A stretch of DNA of 64,000 nucleotides from Pseudomonas sp. ACN8. GTDB taxonomy: Bacteria; Pseudomonadota; Gammaproteobacteria; Pseudomonadales; Pseudomonadaceae. The notes under the pieces are model-generated. The model was not told the origin of the DNA and ran no database searches. It worked only from the letters and a program-made list of their open reading frames with translations. Of the stretch, positions 17,127-26,250 are shown piece after piece. Each line of letters starts with the position of its first letter. The stretch's first letter is position 1. Where the stretch lies: NCBI RefSeq assembly GCF_002303925.1, contig NZ_MRCS01000023.1, forward strand, positions 30,268-94,267, written 5' to 3'. Position numbers and translations under genes: made by a program.

Positions 17127-18647
17127 ATGATCTACGCACAACCCGGAACCCCAGGCGCCGTCATTACCTTCAAACCGCGCTACGGCAACTTCATCGGTGG
17201 CGAGTTTGTCGCTCCAATCAATGGCGAGTACTTCACCAACACCTCGCCGGTCAACGGTGAAGTGATCGCCGAGTTCCCGCGCTCCAGCGCCGCCGACATC
17301 GACAAGGCCCTCGACGCCGCCCATGCCGCTGCCGATGCCTGGGGCAAGACCTCGGCCCAGGACCGCTCCCTGGTGCTGCTGAAAATCGCCGATCGCATCG
17401 AGCAGAACCTTGAGGTGCTGGCCGTCACCGAAACCTGGGACAACGGCAAGGCCGTGCGCGAAACCCTGAACGCCGACGTCCCCTTGGCTGCCGACCACTT
17501 CCGTTACTTCGCCGGTTGCATCCGCGCCCAGGAAGGCGGGGCTGCGGAGATCAACGAGCTGACCACGGCCTATCACTTCCATGAGCCCCTGGGCGTGGTC
17601 GGGCAGATCATTCCGTGGAACTTCCCGCTGCTGATGGCCGCCTGGAAACTCGCCCCGGCCCTGGCCGCAGGCAACTGCATCGTGCTCAAGCCGGCCGAGC
17701 AAACGCCGCTGTCGATCATGGTCTTCGCCGAGCTGATCGCCGACCTGCTGCCGGCCGGCGTGCTGAACATCGTCCAGGGCTTCGGTCGCGAAGCCGGCGA
17801 GGCCCTGGCCACCAGCAAGCGCATCGCCAAGATCGCCTTCACCGGCTCGACCCCGGTGGGCGCGCACATCATGCATTGCGCCGCTGAGAACATCATCCCG
17901 AGCACCGTCGAACTGGGCGGCAAGTCGCCGAACATCTTCTTCGAAGACATCATGAACGCGGAACCGGCGTTCATCGAAAAAGCCGCTGAAGGCCTGGTGC
18001 TGGCGTTCTTCAACCAGGGCGAAGTCTGCACCTGCCCGTCCCGGGCGCTGGTGCAGGAATCGATCTACGAGCCGTTCATGGCCGAGGTGATGAAGAAGAT
18101 CGTCAAGATCAAGCGCGGCAACCCGCTGGACACCGAAACCATGGTCGGCGCCCAGGCGTCCGAGCAGCAATACGACAAGATCCTCTCGTACCTGACCATT
18201 GCCCAGGAGGAGGGCGCCGAGCTGCTCACCGGCGGCGCGGCCGAGCGTCTGGAAGGTGATCTGTCCAGTGGTTACTACATCCAGCCAACACTGCTCAAGG
18301 GTCATAACAAGATGCGTGTGTTCCAGGAAGAAATCTTCGGCCCGGTGGTGGGTATCACCACCTTCAAGGACGAAGCCGAAGCCCTGGCGATTGCCAACGA
18401 CAGCGAGTTCGGCCTCGGCGCCGGCCTGTGGACCCGCGACATCAACCGCGCCTACCGCATGGGTCGGGCGATCAAGGCCGGTCGCGTATGGACCAACTGC
18501 TACCACCTGTACCCGGCGCACGCCGCGTTCGGTGGCTATAAGAAGTCCGGCGTCGGTCGGGAAAACCACAAGATGATGCTCGATCATTACCAGCAGACCA
18601 AAAACCTGCTGGTGAGCTATGACATCAATCCGCTGGGGTTCTTCTGA
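17127..18647 (+). CDS. exaC: NAD-dependent aldehyde dehydrogenase ExaC (PedI)
   Basis: At 506 residues this is a typical class I/II aldehyde dehydrogenase, with the cofactor motif GFGREAGEALA / FTGSTPVGA, the general-base Glu in ELGGKSPN and the catalytic Cys in FFNQGEVCTCPSR. In P. aeruginosa exaC and in P. putida pedI it oxidises acetaldehyde or other aldehydes made by the quinoprotein alcohol dehydrogenase. It lies between pedH and pqqA on the same strand. The upstream region contains GATGCATTCG at 17041, similar to the element upstream of the FIST gene and pqqA. Confidence 0.92.
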   Translation: MIYAQPGTPGAVITFKPRYGNFIGGEFVAPINGEYFTNTSPVNGEVIAEFPRSSAADIDKALDAAHAAADAWGKTSAQDRSLVLLKIADRIEQNLEVLAVTETWDNGKAVRETLNADVPLAADHFRYFAGCIRAQEGGAAEINELTTAYHFHEPLGVVGQIIPWNFPLLMAAWKLAPALAAGNCIVLKPAEQTPLSIMVFAELIADLLPAGVLNIVQGFGREAGEALATSKRIAKIAFTGSTPVGAHIMHCAAENIIPSTVELGGKSPNIFFEDIMNAEPAFIEKAAEGLVLAFFNQGEVCTCPSRALVQESIYEPFMAEVMKKIVKIKRGNPLDTETMVGAQASEQQYDKILSYLTIAQEEGAELLTGGAAERLEGDLSSGYYIQPTLLKGHNKMRVFQEEIFGPVVGITTFKDEAEALAIANDSEFGLGAGLWTRDINRAYRMGRAIKAGRVWTNCYHLYPAHAAFGGYKKSGVGRENHKMMLDHYQQTKNLLVSYDINPLGFF

Positions 18648-18669
18648 TTCCTTGAACACGACGCAAAAA

Positions 18670-18760
18670 CTGTAGGAGCGAGCCTGCTCGCGATAGCGGT
18701 CCGACAGTCAACATTAATGTTGAATGTGCTGACCTCATCGCGAGCAGGCTCACTCCTGCA
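18670..18760. repeat. REPIN (inverted REP pair)
   Basis: The inverted REP halves lie between exaC and pqqA. The right half carries two substitutions (CACTCCTGCA), so this copy is slightly decayed. Confidence 0.88.
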
Positions 18761-18826
18761 TGGGGTTTGCGTGATGCCAGTGACCGCGCAACACCCCCTA
18801 CCAAATCACCCCGCCAACTCCTTCGA

Positions 18827-18838
18827 AAGTAGCATTCG
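18827..18838 (+). promoter_or_regulatory. Shared 12-base element upstream of pqqA
   Basis: AAGTAGCATTCG here is identical to 2435-2446 upstream of the FIST gene. A CTACCAA half-match to the pedF/pedH motif lies just upstream at 18798. It is likely part of the pqqA promoter. Confidence 0.4.
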
Positions 18839-18905
18839 GGCCCTCATCGCCCCGTGCATTAATGGCTCTACCGGAATCACCCGGGCACAAGAAGAGGAAT
18901 GACCC

Positions 18906-18977
18906 ATGTGGACTAAACCCGCGTTTACCGATCTGCGCATTGGCTTCGAAGTGACGATGTATTTCGCCAACCGTTGA
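18906..18977 (+). CDS. pqqA: PQQ precursor peptide PqqA
   Basis: A 23-residue peptide, MWTKPAFTDLRIGFEVTMYF plus ANR, with GAGGA... ribosome binding region (AAGAAGAGGAATG) ahead of the ATG. The Glu and Tyr of E-V-T-M-Y are the residues cross-linked by PqqE to make the PQQ skeleton. It is the first gene of pqqABCDE; length and motif are standard for the family. Confidence 0.97.
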   Translation: MWTKPAFTDLRIGFEVTMYFANR

Positions 18978-19032
18978 TTGATCACCCGGCCAGCCGCTGC
19001 GTTGGCCGGGCCTGCCTTCTGGAGCATCCGCC

Positions 19033-19947
19033 ATGCACATCCGCGTTCTCGGTTCCGCCGCCGGCGGTGGTTTCCCGCAGTGGAACTGCAACTGCCGCCA
19101 GTGCGCCGGCGTGCGCAATGGCAGCCTGCGGGCACAGCGCCGTACGCAATCGTCGATTGCCCTGAGTGACGACGGCGTGGAGTGGGTGCTGTGCAACGCG
19201 TCACCGGACATTCGCGCGCAACTCGAGAGTTTCGCGCCACTGCAACCGGCGCGGCGCCTGCGTGACAGCGCCATCGCCGGCATCGTGCTGCTCGACAGCC
19301 AGATCGACCATTGCACCGGCTTGCTCAGCCTGCGTGAAGGCTGCCCGCATGACGTTTGGTGCACCGAGCGCGTGCACCAGGACCTGAGCAGCGGTTTCCC
19401 GTTGTTCAACATGCTCGGGCACTGGAACGGCGGATTGCACTGGCAACCGGTCGGCCTCGATCGTCAGCCGTTCAGCATCCCGGCCTGCGGGCATTTGCAA
19501 TTTCGCGCGATTCCCCTGGTGAGCAACGCGCCGCCGTATTCGCCCAATCGCGGCAACCCGCAACCGGGCGACACCATTGGCTTGTTCATTGAAGACCTGC
19601 GCAACGGCACGTCGCTGTTCTATGCGCCGGGCCTTGGCCGAATCGACGAAGAAGTGCTGGGCTGGATGCAGCGTGCCGATTGCCTGTTGCTGGACGGCAC
19701 CCTGTGGCGCGACGACGAGATGCGTATCTGCGAAGTCGGCCAGAGCCTGGGCAGCGAAATGGGGCACCTCCCACAAAGCGGCCCCGGCGGGATGCTGGAA
19801 GTGCTGGAGGGTTTCAACCGCCAGCGCAAGGTGCTGATCCATATCAACAACACCAATCCGATCCTTGATGAAGACTCGGCCGAGCGGGCGTTGCTGGAGC
19901 GGCGGGGTATTGAAGTGGCTTATGACGGCATGAGTATTGAGCTGTAG
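19033..19947 (+). CDS. pqqB: PQQ biosynthesis protein PqqB
   Basis: The 304-residue protein has a metallo-beta-lactamase fold and starts MHIRVLGSAAGGGFPQWNCNC. The cysteine cluster in NCNCRQC and the SQIDHCTGL motif are typical of PqqB. PqqB is thought to be an iron-dependent oxygenase acting on the processed Glu-Tyr intermediate. It is preceded by pqqA with a 55-base gap and separated from pqqC by a degraded REPIN. Confidence 0.95.
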   Translation: MHIRVLGSAAGGGFPQWNCNCRQCAGVRNGSLRAQRRTQSSIALSDDGVEWVLCNASPDIRAQLESFAPLQPARRLRDSAIAGIVLLDSQIDHCTGLLSLREGCPHDVWCTERVHQDLSSGFPLFNMLGHWNGGLHWQPVGLDRQPFSIPACGHLQFRAIPLVSNAPPYSPNRGNPQPGDTIGLFIEDLRNGTSLFYAPGLGRIDEEVLGWMQRADCLLLDGTLWRDDEMRICEVGQSLGSEMGHLPQSGPGGMLEVLEGFNRQRKVLIHINNTNPILDEDSAERALLERRGIEVAYDGMSIEL

Positions 19948-19957
19948 CCGCTGGCCC

Positions 19958-20028
19958 TATCGCGAGCAGGCCCCACAGGGATCTGCGGCAAACACCAAAC
20001 CCTGTAGGAGCGAGCCTGCTCGCGATGA
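19958..20028. repeat. REPIN with one half truncated
   Basis: The left REP is shortened (CGCGAGCAGG followed directly by CCCCACAGGG, lacking CTCGCT), while the right half (CTGTAGGAGCGAGCCTGCTC) is intact. It interrupts the pqq operon between pqqB and pqqC. Confidence 0.85.
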
Positions 20029-20067
20029 GGGCAGTGCAGACGCCGCAGAACTTCCCGGAGAACCGAA

Positions 20068-20820
20068 ATGACTGACAACGCAATGACCCCCACAGAATTC
20101 GAAACCGCCCTGCGCGCCAAGGGCGCCTACTACCACATCCATCATCCCTTCCACCAAGCCATGTACGCCGGCCGCGCCAGCCGCGAGCAGATCCAGGGCT
20201 GGGTCGCCAACCGCTTCTACTATCAGATCAACATCCCCCTGAAGGACGCCGCGATTCTCGCCAACTGCCCGGACCGCGACGTGCGCCGGGAATGGCTGCA
20301 ACGGATTCTCGACCACGACGGCGTCCCCGGCAGCGAGGGCGGAATCGAAGCCTGGCTGCGCCTGGGCGAAGCGGTGGGGCTCGATCGCGAGCAGATCCTC
20401 TCCCAGGAACTGGTGCTGCCCGGGGTGCGTTTTGCGGTGGACGCCTACGTCAATTTCGCCCGTCGCGCCTGCTGGCAGGAAGCGGCCAGCAGTTCGCTGA
20501 CCGAACTCTTCGCGCCACAGATCCATCAGTCGCGACTCGATGCCTGGCCGACCCATTACCCGTGGATCGACGTCGCCGGCTACGACTATTTCCGCACGCG
20601 CCTGAGCCAGGCACGGCGCGATGTCGAGCATGGCTTGCGCATCACCCTGGCGCACTACGTGACGGCCGAGGGGCAACAACGCATGCTGCAGATCCTGCAA
20701 TTCAAGCTCGACGTGCTGTGGAGCATGCTCGATGCCATGAGCATGGCCTACGAGCTTGGTCGCCCGCCGTATCACACGGTCACCGGCGACAACGTCTGGC
20801 ACCGGGGGATCGTCCTGTGA
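20068..20820 (+). CDS. pqqC: Pyrroloquinoline-quinone synthase PqqC
   Basis: The 250-residue, all-helical, cofactor-less oxidase catalyses the last step of PQQ formation, ring closure and eight-electron oxidation. Family sequence is clear through the protein (for example ALRAKGAYYHIHHPFHQAMYAG and VANRFYYQINIPLKDAAI). The stop overlaps the GTG start of pqqD in GTGA, so translation is coupled. Confidence 0.95.
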   Translation: MTDNAMTPTEFETALRAKGAYYHIHHPFHQAMYAGRASREQIQGWVANRFYYQINIPLKDAAILANCPDRDVRREWLQRILDHDGVPGSEGGIEAWLRLGEAVGLDREQILSQELVLPGVRFAVDAYVNFARRACWQEAASSSLTELFAPQIHQSRLDAWPTHYPWIDVAGYDYFRTRLSQARRDVEHGLRITLAHYVTAEGQQRMLQILQFKLDVLWSMLDAMSMAYELGRPPYHTVTGDNVWHRGIVL

Positions 20821-21089
20821 GCCTGATCGATCGCCAGCAGTCACCGGCCTTGCGTCGCGGGTTTCGTCTGCAATGGGAGCCCCGCCAGGACTGCCATGTG
20901 TTGCTGTACCCCGAAGGCATGATCAAGCTCAACGCCAGTGCCGGACAGATTCTCGACCTGGTCGATGGCCAGCGCAGCGTGGCGGCGATCATTGATCGAT
21001 TGAACGCCAGTTTCCCCGGCGTACCCGGGATCGACGAAGACGTGCTGGCGTTTCTGGAGGTGGCCCATGCGCAATTCTGGATCGAGTGA
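20817..21089 (+). CDS. pqqD: PQQ biosynthesis peptide chaperone PqqD
   Basis: A 90-residue protein beginning at GTG 20817, with a 4-base overlap with pqqC. It contains the family pattern RLQWEPRQDCHVLLYPEGMIKLNASAGQIL. PqqD is a winged-helix peptide chaperone that presents PqqA to PqqE. Its last 23 bases overlap pqqE, a close physical link that fits the protein interaction. Confidence 0.93.
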   Translation: MSLIDRQQSPALRRGFRLQWEPRQDCHVLLYPEGMIKLNASAGQILDLVDGQRSVAAIIDRLNASFPGVPGIDEDVLAFLEVAHAQFWIE

Positions 21090-22209
21090 GGCGCTGCCCG
21101 GACCGCCGTTGTGGCTGCTCGCCGAGCTGACCTACCGCTGCCCGCTGCAATGCCCCTATTGCTCCAATCCACTGGACTTTGCCCGGCACGACGAAGAACT
21201 GAGCACGGAAGAATGGATTCGCGTATTCCGTGAAGCGCGGGACATGGGTGCCGCGCAATTGGGCTTTTCCGGCGGCGAGCCATTGGTGCGCCAGGACCTC
21301 GCCGAACTGATCAAGGCCGCCCGGGACATGGGCTACTACACCAACCTGATCACCTCCGGCATTGGCCTGACCGAGCAGAAGGTGCGCGACTTCAAGGTGG
21401 CCGGGCTGGACCATATCCAGATCAGCTTCCAGGCCGCCGACGAGGCGGTGAACAACATGCTCGCCGGCTCGCGCAAGGCCTTTGCCCAGAAACTCGCCAT
21501 GGCCCGTGCGGTGAAAGCCCAGGGCTATCCGATGGTGCTGAACTTCGTCACCCATCGGCACAACATCGACCGGATCGCGCAGATCATCGAGTTGTGCCTG
21601 GAGCTGGAGGCGGACTTTGTCGAATTGGCCACCTGCCAATTCTACGGCTGGGCCGAACTGAATCGCGTCGGGCTGTTGCCTACCCGCGAGCAATTGCAGC
21701 GTGCCGAACGCATCACCAACGAATATCGCCAGCGTCTCGAAGCCCAGGGCCACCCGTGCAAGTTGATCTTTGTCACCCCGGACTACTACGAGGAGCGTCC
21801 CAAGACCTGCATGAACGGCTGGGCCAACCTGTTTCTCGACATCACCCCCGACGGCACGGCGCTGCCTTGCCACAGCGCCCGGCAGTTGCCCGTACAGTTT
21901 CCCAATGTGCGCGAGCACAGCCTCTCGCACATCTGGAACGACTCGTTCGGCTTCAATCGTTTTCGCGGCGATGACTGGATGAAGGAGCCGTGTCGCTCCT
22001 GTGATGAAAAACACAAGGACCTAGGGGGCTGCCGTTGCCAGGCGTTCATGCTGACCGGTGATGCGAGCAATGCCGACCCGGTGTGCAGCAAGTCCGCGCA
22101 CCATGGCGTGATCCTCAAGGCCCGCGAGGAAGCCGAGGCGCCGGGGTTGGGGATGGAGCACCTGACCTTGCGCAATGCGAAAGCCTCTCAGCTGATCTAT
22201 CGCGGATAA
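21067..22209 (+). CDS. pqqE: PqqA peptide cyclase PqqE (radical SAM)
   Basis: The 380-residue radical SAM enzyme has the S-adenosylmethionine cluster cysteines C25, C29 and C32 (CPLQCPYC). A C-terminal SPASM-type cysteine set (CHSARQ, PCRSCDEKHKDLGGCRCQ, DPVCSKS) would bind auxiliary iron-sulfur clusters. It joins the Glu and Tyr side chains of PqqA by a carbon-carbon bond. It overlaps pqqD by 23 bases. It is the last pqq gene here; no pqqF protease gene is present in the window. Confidence 0.96.
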   Translation: MRNSGSSEALPGPPLWLLAELTYRCPLQCPYCSNPLDFARHDEELSTEEWIRVFREARDMGAAQLGFSGGEPLVRQDLAELIKAARDMGYYTNLITSGIGLTEQKVRDFKVAGLDHIQISFQAADEAVNNMLAGSRKAFAQKLAMARAVKAQGYPMVLNFVTHRHNIDRIAQIIELCLELEADFVELATCQFYGWAELNRVGLLPTREQLQRAERITNEYRQRLEAQGHPCKLIFVTPDYYEERPKTCMNGWANLFLDITPDGTALPCHSARQLPVQFPNVREHSLSHIWNDSFGFNRFRGDDWMKEPCRSCDEKHKDLGGCRCQAFMLTGDASNADPVCSKSAHHGVILKAREEAEAPGLGMEHLTLRNAKASQLIYRG

Positions 22210-22228
22210 GTCGGGCCACACAAATCCC

Positions 22229-22320
22229 CTGTGGGAGCGAGCCTGCTCGCGATGACGGAGTGTCAGTCACAGACATGTTGAATGTTCAACCGCTTTCGCG
22301 AGCAGGCTCGCTCCCACAGG
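22229..22320. repeat. REPIN (inverted REP pair, GTGGGAG type)
   Basis: CTGTGGGAGCGAGCCTGCTC and its inverted copy enclose about 40 bases after pqqE. The flanks are of the CCCACA type rather than the CCTACA type. Confidence 0.9.
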
Positions 22321-22441
22321 GGCTGCGGTGAATTTGAATGCGAGTACACCCCAGCCGTGCTACCCATTGGTCTGATTGCATTCACAGCTGGATGGTTTAG
22401 TGTGGTTTCTACCTTCCAAAACAATAAAAACAGGCTTTCCA

Positions 22442-23605
22442 ATGAGCCAGAGTCTCAACCAGCTGCGTAAGTTCGTTTCACCTGAAATCATCTTCGGTGC
22501 CGGTAGTCGGCACAGTGTCGGCAATTACGCCAAGACCTTTGGCGCGCGCAAAGTTCTGGTGGTCAGCGATCCCGGTGTGATTGCCGCTGGCTGGGTCGCC
22601 GATGTCGAAGCCAGCCTGCAGGCCCTGGGCATCGAATACTGCCTCTACAGTGATGTCTCGCCCAACCCTCGGGTCGAAGAGGTGATGCTCGGCGCCGAGA
22701 TGTACCGGGAAAACCACTGTGACGTGATCGTCGCCGTCGGTGGCGGCAGCCCGATGGACTGCGGCAAAGGCATCGGCATCGTCGTCGCCCATGGTCGCAG
22801 CATTCTCGATTTCGAGGGCGTGGACACCATCCGCGTACCCAGCCCGCCGCTGATCCTGATCCCGACCACCGCCGGCACCTCGGCCGACGTCTCGCAATTC
22901 GTGATCATTTCCAACCAGCAGGAACGCATGAAGTTCTCCATCGTCAGCAAGGCCGTGGTGCCGGACGTTTCGCTGATCGACCCGGAAACCACCCTGAGCA
23001 TGGACCCGTTCCTGTCGGCCTGTACCGGTATCGACGCGTTGGTGCATGCCATCGAAGCCTTTGTGTCCACCGGTCACGGGCCGCTGACCGACCCCCACGC
23101 GCTGGAGGCGATGCGCCTGATCAATGGCAACCTGGTGCAAATGATCGCCAACCCGACCGACATCGCCCTGCGCGAGAAGATCATGCTCGGCAGCATGCAG
23201 GCCGGGCTTGCGTTTTCCAACGCCATCCTCGGTGCGGTGCATGCCATGTCCCACAGCCTCGGCGGCTTTCTCGATCTGCCCCATGGCCTGTGCAACGCGG
23301 TGCTCGTCGAGCACGTGGTGGCCTTCAACTACAACTCGGCGCCGGAGCGCTTCAAGGTGATCGCCGAGACCTTCGGCATCGACTGCCGAGGCCTGAATCA
23401 CCGGCAGATCTGCGGGCGCCTGGTCGAACACCTGATCGCCCTCAAGCACGCCATCGGCTTTCACGAAACCCTCGGTTTGCATGGCGTGCGGACCTCGGAC
23501 ATTCCGTTCCTGTCGCAGCATGCGATGCACGATCCGTGCATCCTGACCAACCCGCGCGAATCCAGCCAGCGTGATGTCGAGGTCGTCTATGGCGAAGCCC
23601 TCTGA
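22442..23605 (+). CDS. ercA: Iron-containing alcohol dehydrogenase ErcA
   Basis: The start at ATG 22442 gives 387 residues beginning MSQSLNQLRKFVSPEIIFGA. It is a group III alcohol dehydrogenase with NAD-binding GGGSPMD, and metal ligands expected in GIDALVHAIEAF, AVHAMSHSLGG and LPHGLCNAV. In P. aeruginosa ErcA is needed for normal control of ethanol oxidation together with the kinase ErcS, encoded next; the two overlap here by 17 bases. Its upstream region contains CTACCCATTGG and GCATTC (22379), resembling other promoters in the locus. It may act in signal processing or in aldehyde/alcohol balance in the cytoplasm. Confidence 0.93.
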   Translation: MSQSLNQLRKFVSPEIIFGAGSRHSVGNYAKTFGARKVLVVSDPGVIAAGWVADVEASLQALGIEYCLYSDVSPNPRVEEVMLGAEMYRENHCDVIVAVGGGSPMDCGKGIGIVVAHGRSILDFEGVDTIRVPSPPLILIPTTAGTSADVSQFVIISNQQERMKFSIVSKAVVPDVSLIDPETTLSMDPFLSACTGIDALVHAIEAFVSTGHGPLTDPHALEAMRLINGNLVQMIANPTDIALREKIMLGSMQAGLAFSNAILGAVHAMSHSLGGFLDLPHGLCNAVLVEHVVAFNYNSAPERFKVIAETFGIDCRGLNHRQICGRLVEHLIALKHAIGFHETLGLHGVRTSDIPFLSQHAMHDPCILTNPRESSQRDVEVVYGEAL

Positions 23606-25325
23606 CGAGCAGCAACGGGCTCTGGCCGGGCTGCTGGGGCTGGGCAGCCATTCGGCGCGCAAGAGTCATTACCCGGAACTGGCCGCGCGCCTGGATGATC
23701 TGGAAGCCGAGCGTAACCGCTACAAGTGGCTGTTCGAGAACGCGGTTCACGGGATCTTCCAGGCCAGCCTGCACGACGGCATGCGCGCCGCCAACCCGGC
23801 GCTGGCACGCATGCTCGGTTACCAGGACCCGCAGGAGGTGCTGTTCTCCCTGACCGACCTGGCCAGCACCCTGTTCGTCGACGGCGCGCAGGAGCTGGAA
23901 ACCATCGGCGAAATCCTCCGGCACCAGCGCAGCCTGCACGGCTATGAAACCCGTTTGCGGCGCAAGGACGGCAGTCACCTGGATGTATTGATGAACCTGT
24001 TGCTCAAGCCCGGTCAGGAAGGGCTGGTGGAAGGGTTCGTCTCCGATATCACCGAGCGCAAGCTGGCCCAGCGACGCCTGCAGCAACTCAATGACGAACT
24101 GGAGCAGCGCGTGGTCGCGCGCACCGATGAATTGCTTGAGGCCAACCGTAACCTTCAGCAGCAGATCACCCAGCGTAAACAGATCGCCAAGGCCTTGCGC
24201 GACGCCCGCGATGCCGCCGAGGCCGCCAATCACAGCAAGGACAAATACCTCGCCGCCGCCAGCCACGACCTGCTGCAACCGCTGAACGCCGCGCGGTTGC
24301 TGATTTCGACCTTGCGCGAACGCACGTTGCCGGAAGCCGAACAGGTGCTGGTGGAACGCACTCACCAGGCCCTGGAAGGGGCCGAAGACCTGCTGACGGA
24401 TCTGCTCGACATTTCCCGGCTCGATCAGGCCGCGGTCAAGCCGGACATTGCGTCGTACCGCCTCGACGAACTGCTCGGGCCGCTGGTCTCGGAGTTTCAG
24501 TCCGTCGCCCAGGCGGCCGGCTTGAACCTGCGGGTGCGCATGGTCGATTACGCCATCAGCACGGACTTGCGCCTGATGACGCGGATCCTGCGCAACTTCC
24601 TCAGCAATGCCTGCCGCTACACCGATGAAGGCAGCATCCTGCTGGCGGCAAGGCGTCGGGGCAAGATGCTGCGCCTGGAGGTCTGGGACACCGGGCGTGG
24701 TATCGCCGACGACCGGCTCGATTCGATCTTCCTCGAGTTCAACCAGCTGGACGTCGGTCGGGCCGCCGACCGCAAGGGCGTGGGCCTGGGGCTGGCGATT
24801 GTCGAGCGCATCGCCAAGATCCTTGGCTATAGAATCGGCGTGTACTCGTTGCCGGGGCGGGGTTCGATGTTCAGCATCGAGGTGCCGATATCCGACGAGG
24901 TTCCGCTGCCCGTGAGCCAGGCGGTGCCACAACCGGGTACCGGCAATCCGCTGCCGGGCCGCCGTTTACTGGTGATCGACAACGAAGTGAGCATTCTCGA
25001 CAGCATGGGCGCGTTGCTCGGGCAGTGGGGCTGCGACGTTCTGGTCGCCACCGATGAAGCGGCTGCGCTGGCGGCGCTGCGCGGGCAGGCGCCGGAACTG
25101 ATTCTCGCGGACTATCACCTCGATCACGGGGTGGTCGGCTGTGATGTGGTGCGACATTTGCGCGAGCATTTCCACCAGGACATTCCTGCGGTGATCATTA
25201 CCGCCGACCGCACCGACCATTGTCGGCGTGCGTTGCAGCGGCTCAACGCCCCCTTGCTGAACAAACCGGTGAAGCCCGGCAAGTTGCGAGCGGTGTTGAG
25301 TCAACTGTTGGGGGCCTCTGCCTGA
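23589..25325 (+). CDS. ercS: Soluble hybrid histidine kinase ErcS
   Basis: The ATG at 23589 (GAGG upstream, 17-base overlap with ercA) gives 578 residues beginning MAKPSDEQQRALAG. The order is one PAS domain (about 45-165), a coiled coil, HisKA with ASHDLLQPLNAARL, HATPase with GVGLGLAIVERIAK, and a receiver with LILADYHLD. No membrane segment is seen. The kinase core closely resembles that of the PedS2-like protein (SHDLLQPLNAARL shared). ErcS belongs to the regulatory network of ethanol oxidation in P. aeruginosa. Its 3' end overlaps the convergent epimerase gene by 25 bases. Confidence 0.9.
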   Translation: MAKPSDEQQRALAGLLGLGSHSARKSHYPELAARLDDLEAERNRYKWLFENAVHGIFQASLHDGMRAANPALARMLGYQDPQEVLFSLTDLASTLFVDGAQELETIGEILRHQRSLHGYETRLRRKDGSHLDVLMNLLLKPGQEGLVEGFVSDITERKLAQRRLQQLNDELEQRVVARTDELLEANRNLQQQITQRKQIAKALRDARDAAEAANHSKDKYLAAASHDLLQPLNAARLLISTLRERTLPEAEQVLVERTHQALEGAEDLLTDLLDISRLDQAAVKPDIASYRLDELLGPLVSEFQSVAQAAGLNLRVRMVDYAISTDLRLMTRILRNFLSNACRYTDEGSILLAARRRGKMLRLEVWDTGRGIADDRLDSIFLEFNQLDVGRAADRKGVGLGLAIVERIAKILGYRIGVYSLPGRGSMFSIEVPISDEVPLPVSQAVPQPGTGNPLPGRRLLVIDNEVSILDSMGALLGQWGCDVLVATDEAAALAALRGQAPELILADYHLDHGVVGCDVVRHLREHFHQDIPAVIITADRTDHCRRALQRLNAPLLNKPVKPGKLRAVLSQLLGASA

Positions 25326-26191
25326 AGCGACTGGTACTGCAGGGTGAAGCCCAGTTCGGTGGATTGACCCTGTTCCAGCAAACGCAAGCCTGGCCGACCG
25401 GGCAGGTGGTGCGCGTTGACCGGGTGGCTCACCGGTTCGATGCAGAAAAACTCCAGGCCCACGGGGCAATAGAGCAGGAAGTAATCGCTGCCGGTGGCCT
25501 GGCAGTCGAGTTCATAGCCGAGGTCGGGCTGGCGGATCAGGCAGTGGCCGTCCCATTCACAGAAACCGTTGTCCACCAGCGCTTCGGGCAATGCCTTCAG
25601 TTGCTGAAAATCCCACTCGACCGGCAATGGGCTGAGTTCTGTCGGCAGTTTTGCCCCGTCGCACAACCACACGTGTCGGGCGGGTGCCTGTAGTCGGGTG
25701 TTCGCGGTGCGCGGCAGATACGGATGCAATCCCAGGCCATGCCATGCAGCGTGTTCAGCCAGGTGCGTGACGTGCAGTTCGACGCTCAGTTTGCCCGCGC
25801 TCAAATGGAAACGTTGCCGGGCGCGATAAGCGAAGGGGGTTGTGCTGTCGAGTTGCAGGACCACTTCATTTTTCGATTGTGAAACCACCTCCCAAGGCTG
25901 CTGCCAGGCGCTGCCGTGAATCGGCAGGGGATCAGTGCGACTGTTGGGCGCCAATGCCAGCCAGCCATCGGGGCAATCGAAACCGCCATTGGCGATGCGG
26001 TTGGACCAGGGAACCAAGGGAAAGCAGCCGAGCTTGCCGGGCAGGCCGGTGTTCAAGGCGTCTCCATCGGTGTGTCGCAACAAGGGCTGGCCAGTGCCGC
26101 GTACGGTCCAGTTGACGATGCTGGCGCCGAGTTCCGGGGCGAGGGTGAGGTGGGTGAGTTCGTCTTCGAGTTCGATCAGTGTTAGCGACAT
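25301..26191 (-). CDS. Aldose 1-epimerase family protein
   Basis: This 296-residue protein starts MSLTLIELEDELTHLTL and has the galactose mutarotase-like fold: PWSNRIANGGF, IHGSAWQQPW, LGLHPYL and the C-terminal IEPVSHPVNAHH. The His, His and Glu positions expected for mutarotases are present. It is the last gene of the minus-strand uronate operon (60 bases after the TRAP large permease). It probably interconverts anomers of the imported uronate or related sugar, supplying the right anomer to uronate dehydrogenase. That is inference. Confidence 0.82.
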   Translation of the reverse strand: MSLTLIELEDELTHLTLAPELGASIVNWTVRGTGQPLLRHTDGDALNTGLPGKLGCFPLVPWSNRIANGGFDCPDGWLALAPNSRTDPLPIHGSAWQQPWEVVSQSKNEVVLQLDSTTPFAYRARQRFHLSAGKLSVELHVTHLAEHAAWHGLGLHPYLPRTANTRLQAPARHVWLCDGAKLPTELSPLPVEWDFQQLKALPEALVDNGFCEWDGHCLIRQPDLGYELDCQATGSDYFLLYCPVGLEFFCIEPVSHPVNAHHLPGRPGLRLLEQGQSTELGFTLQYQSLQAEAPNS

Positions 26192-26250
26192 GTTGACCTG
26201 CTTCAAAAAGGGTGGTGGCAAGGGAGGATGCGCCTCCCTTGCCTTGAACT

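Noticed and set aside
17007..18659. Minus-strand open frame opposite exaC
   Set aside because: exaC is a clear aldehyde dehydrogenase, and the antisense frame has no domain.
18717..18902. Short frame overlapping REPIN and pqqA promoter
   Set aside because: It is formed by the REPIN sequence, and the real gene is the downstream pqqA.
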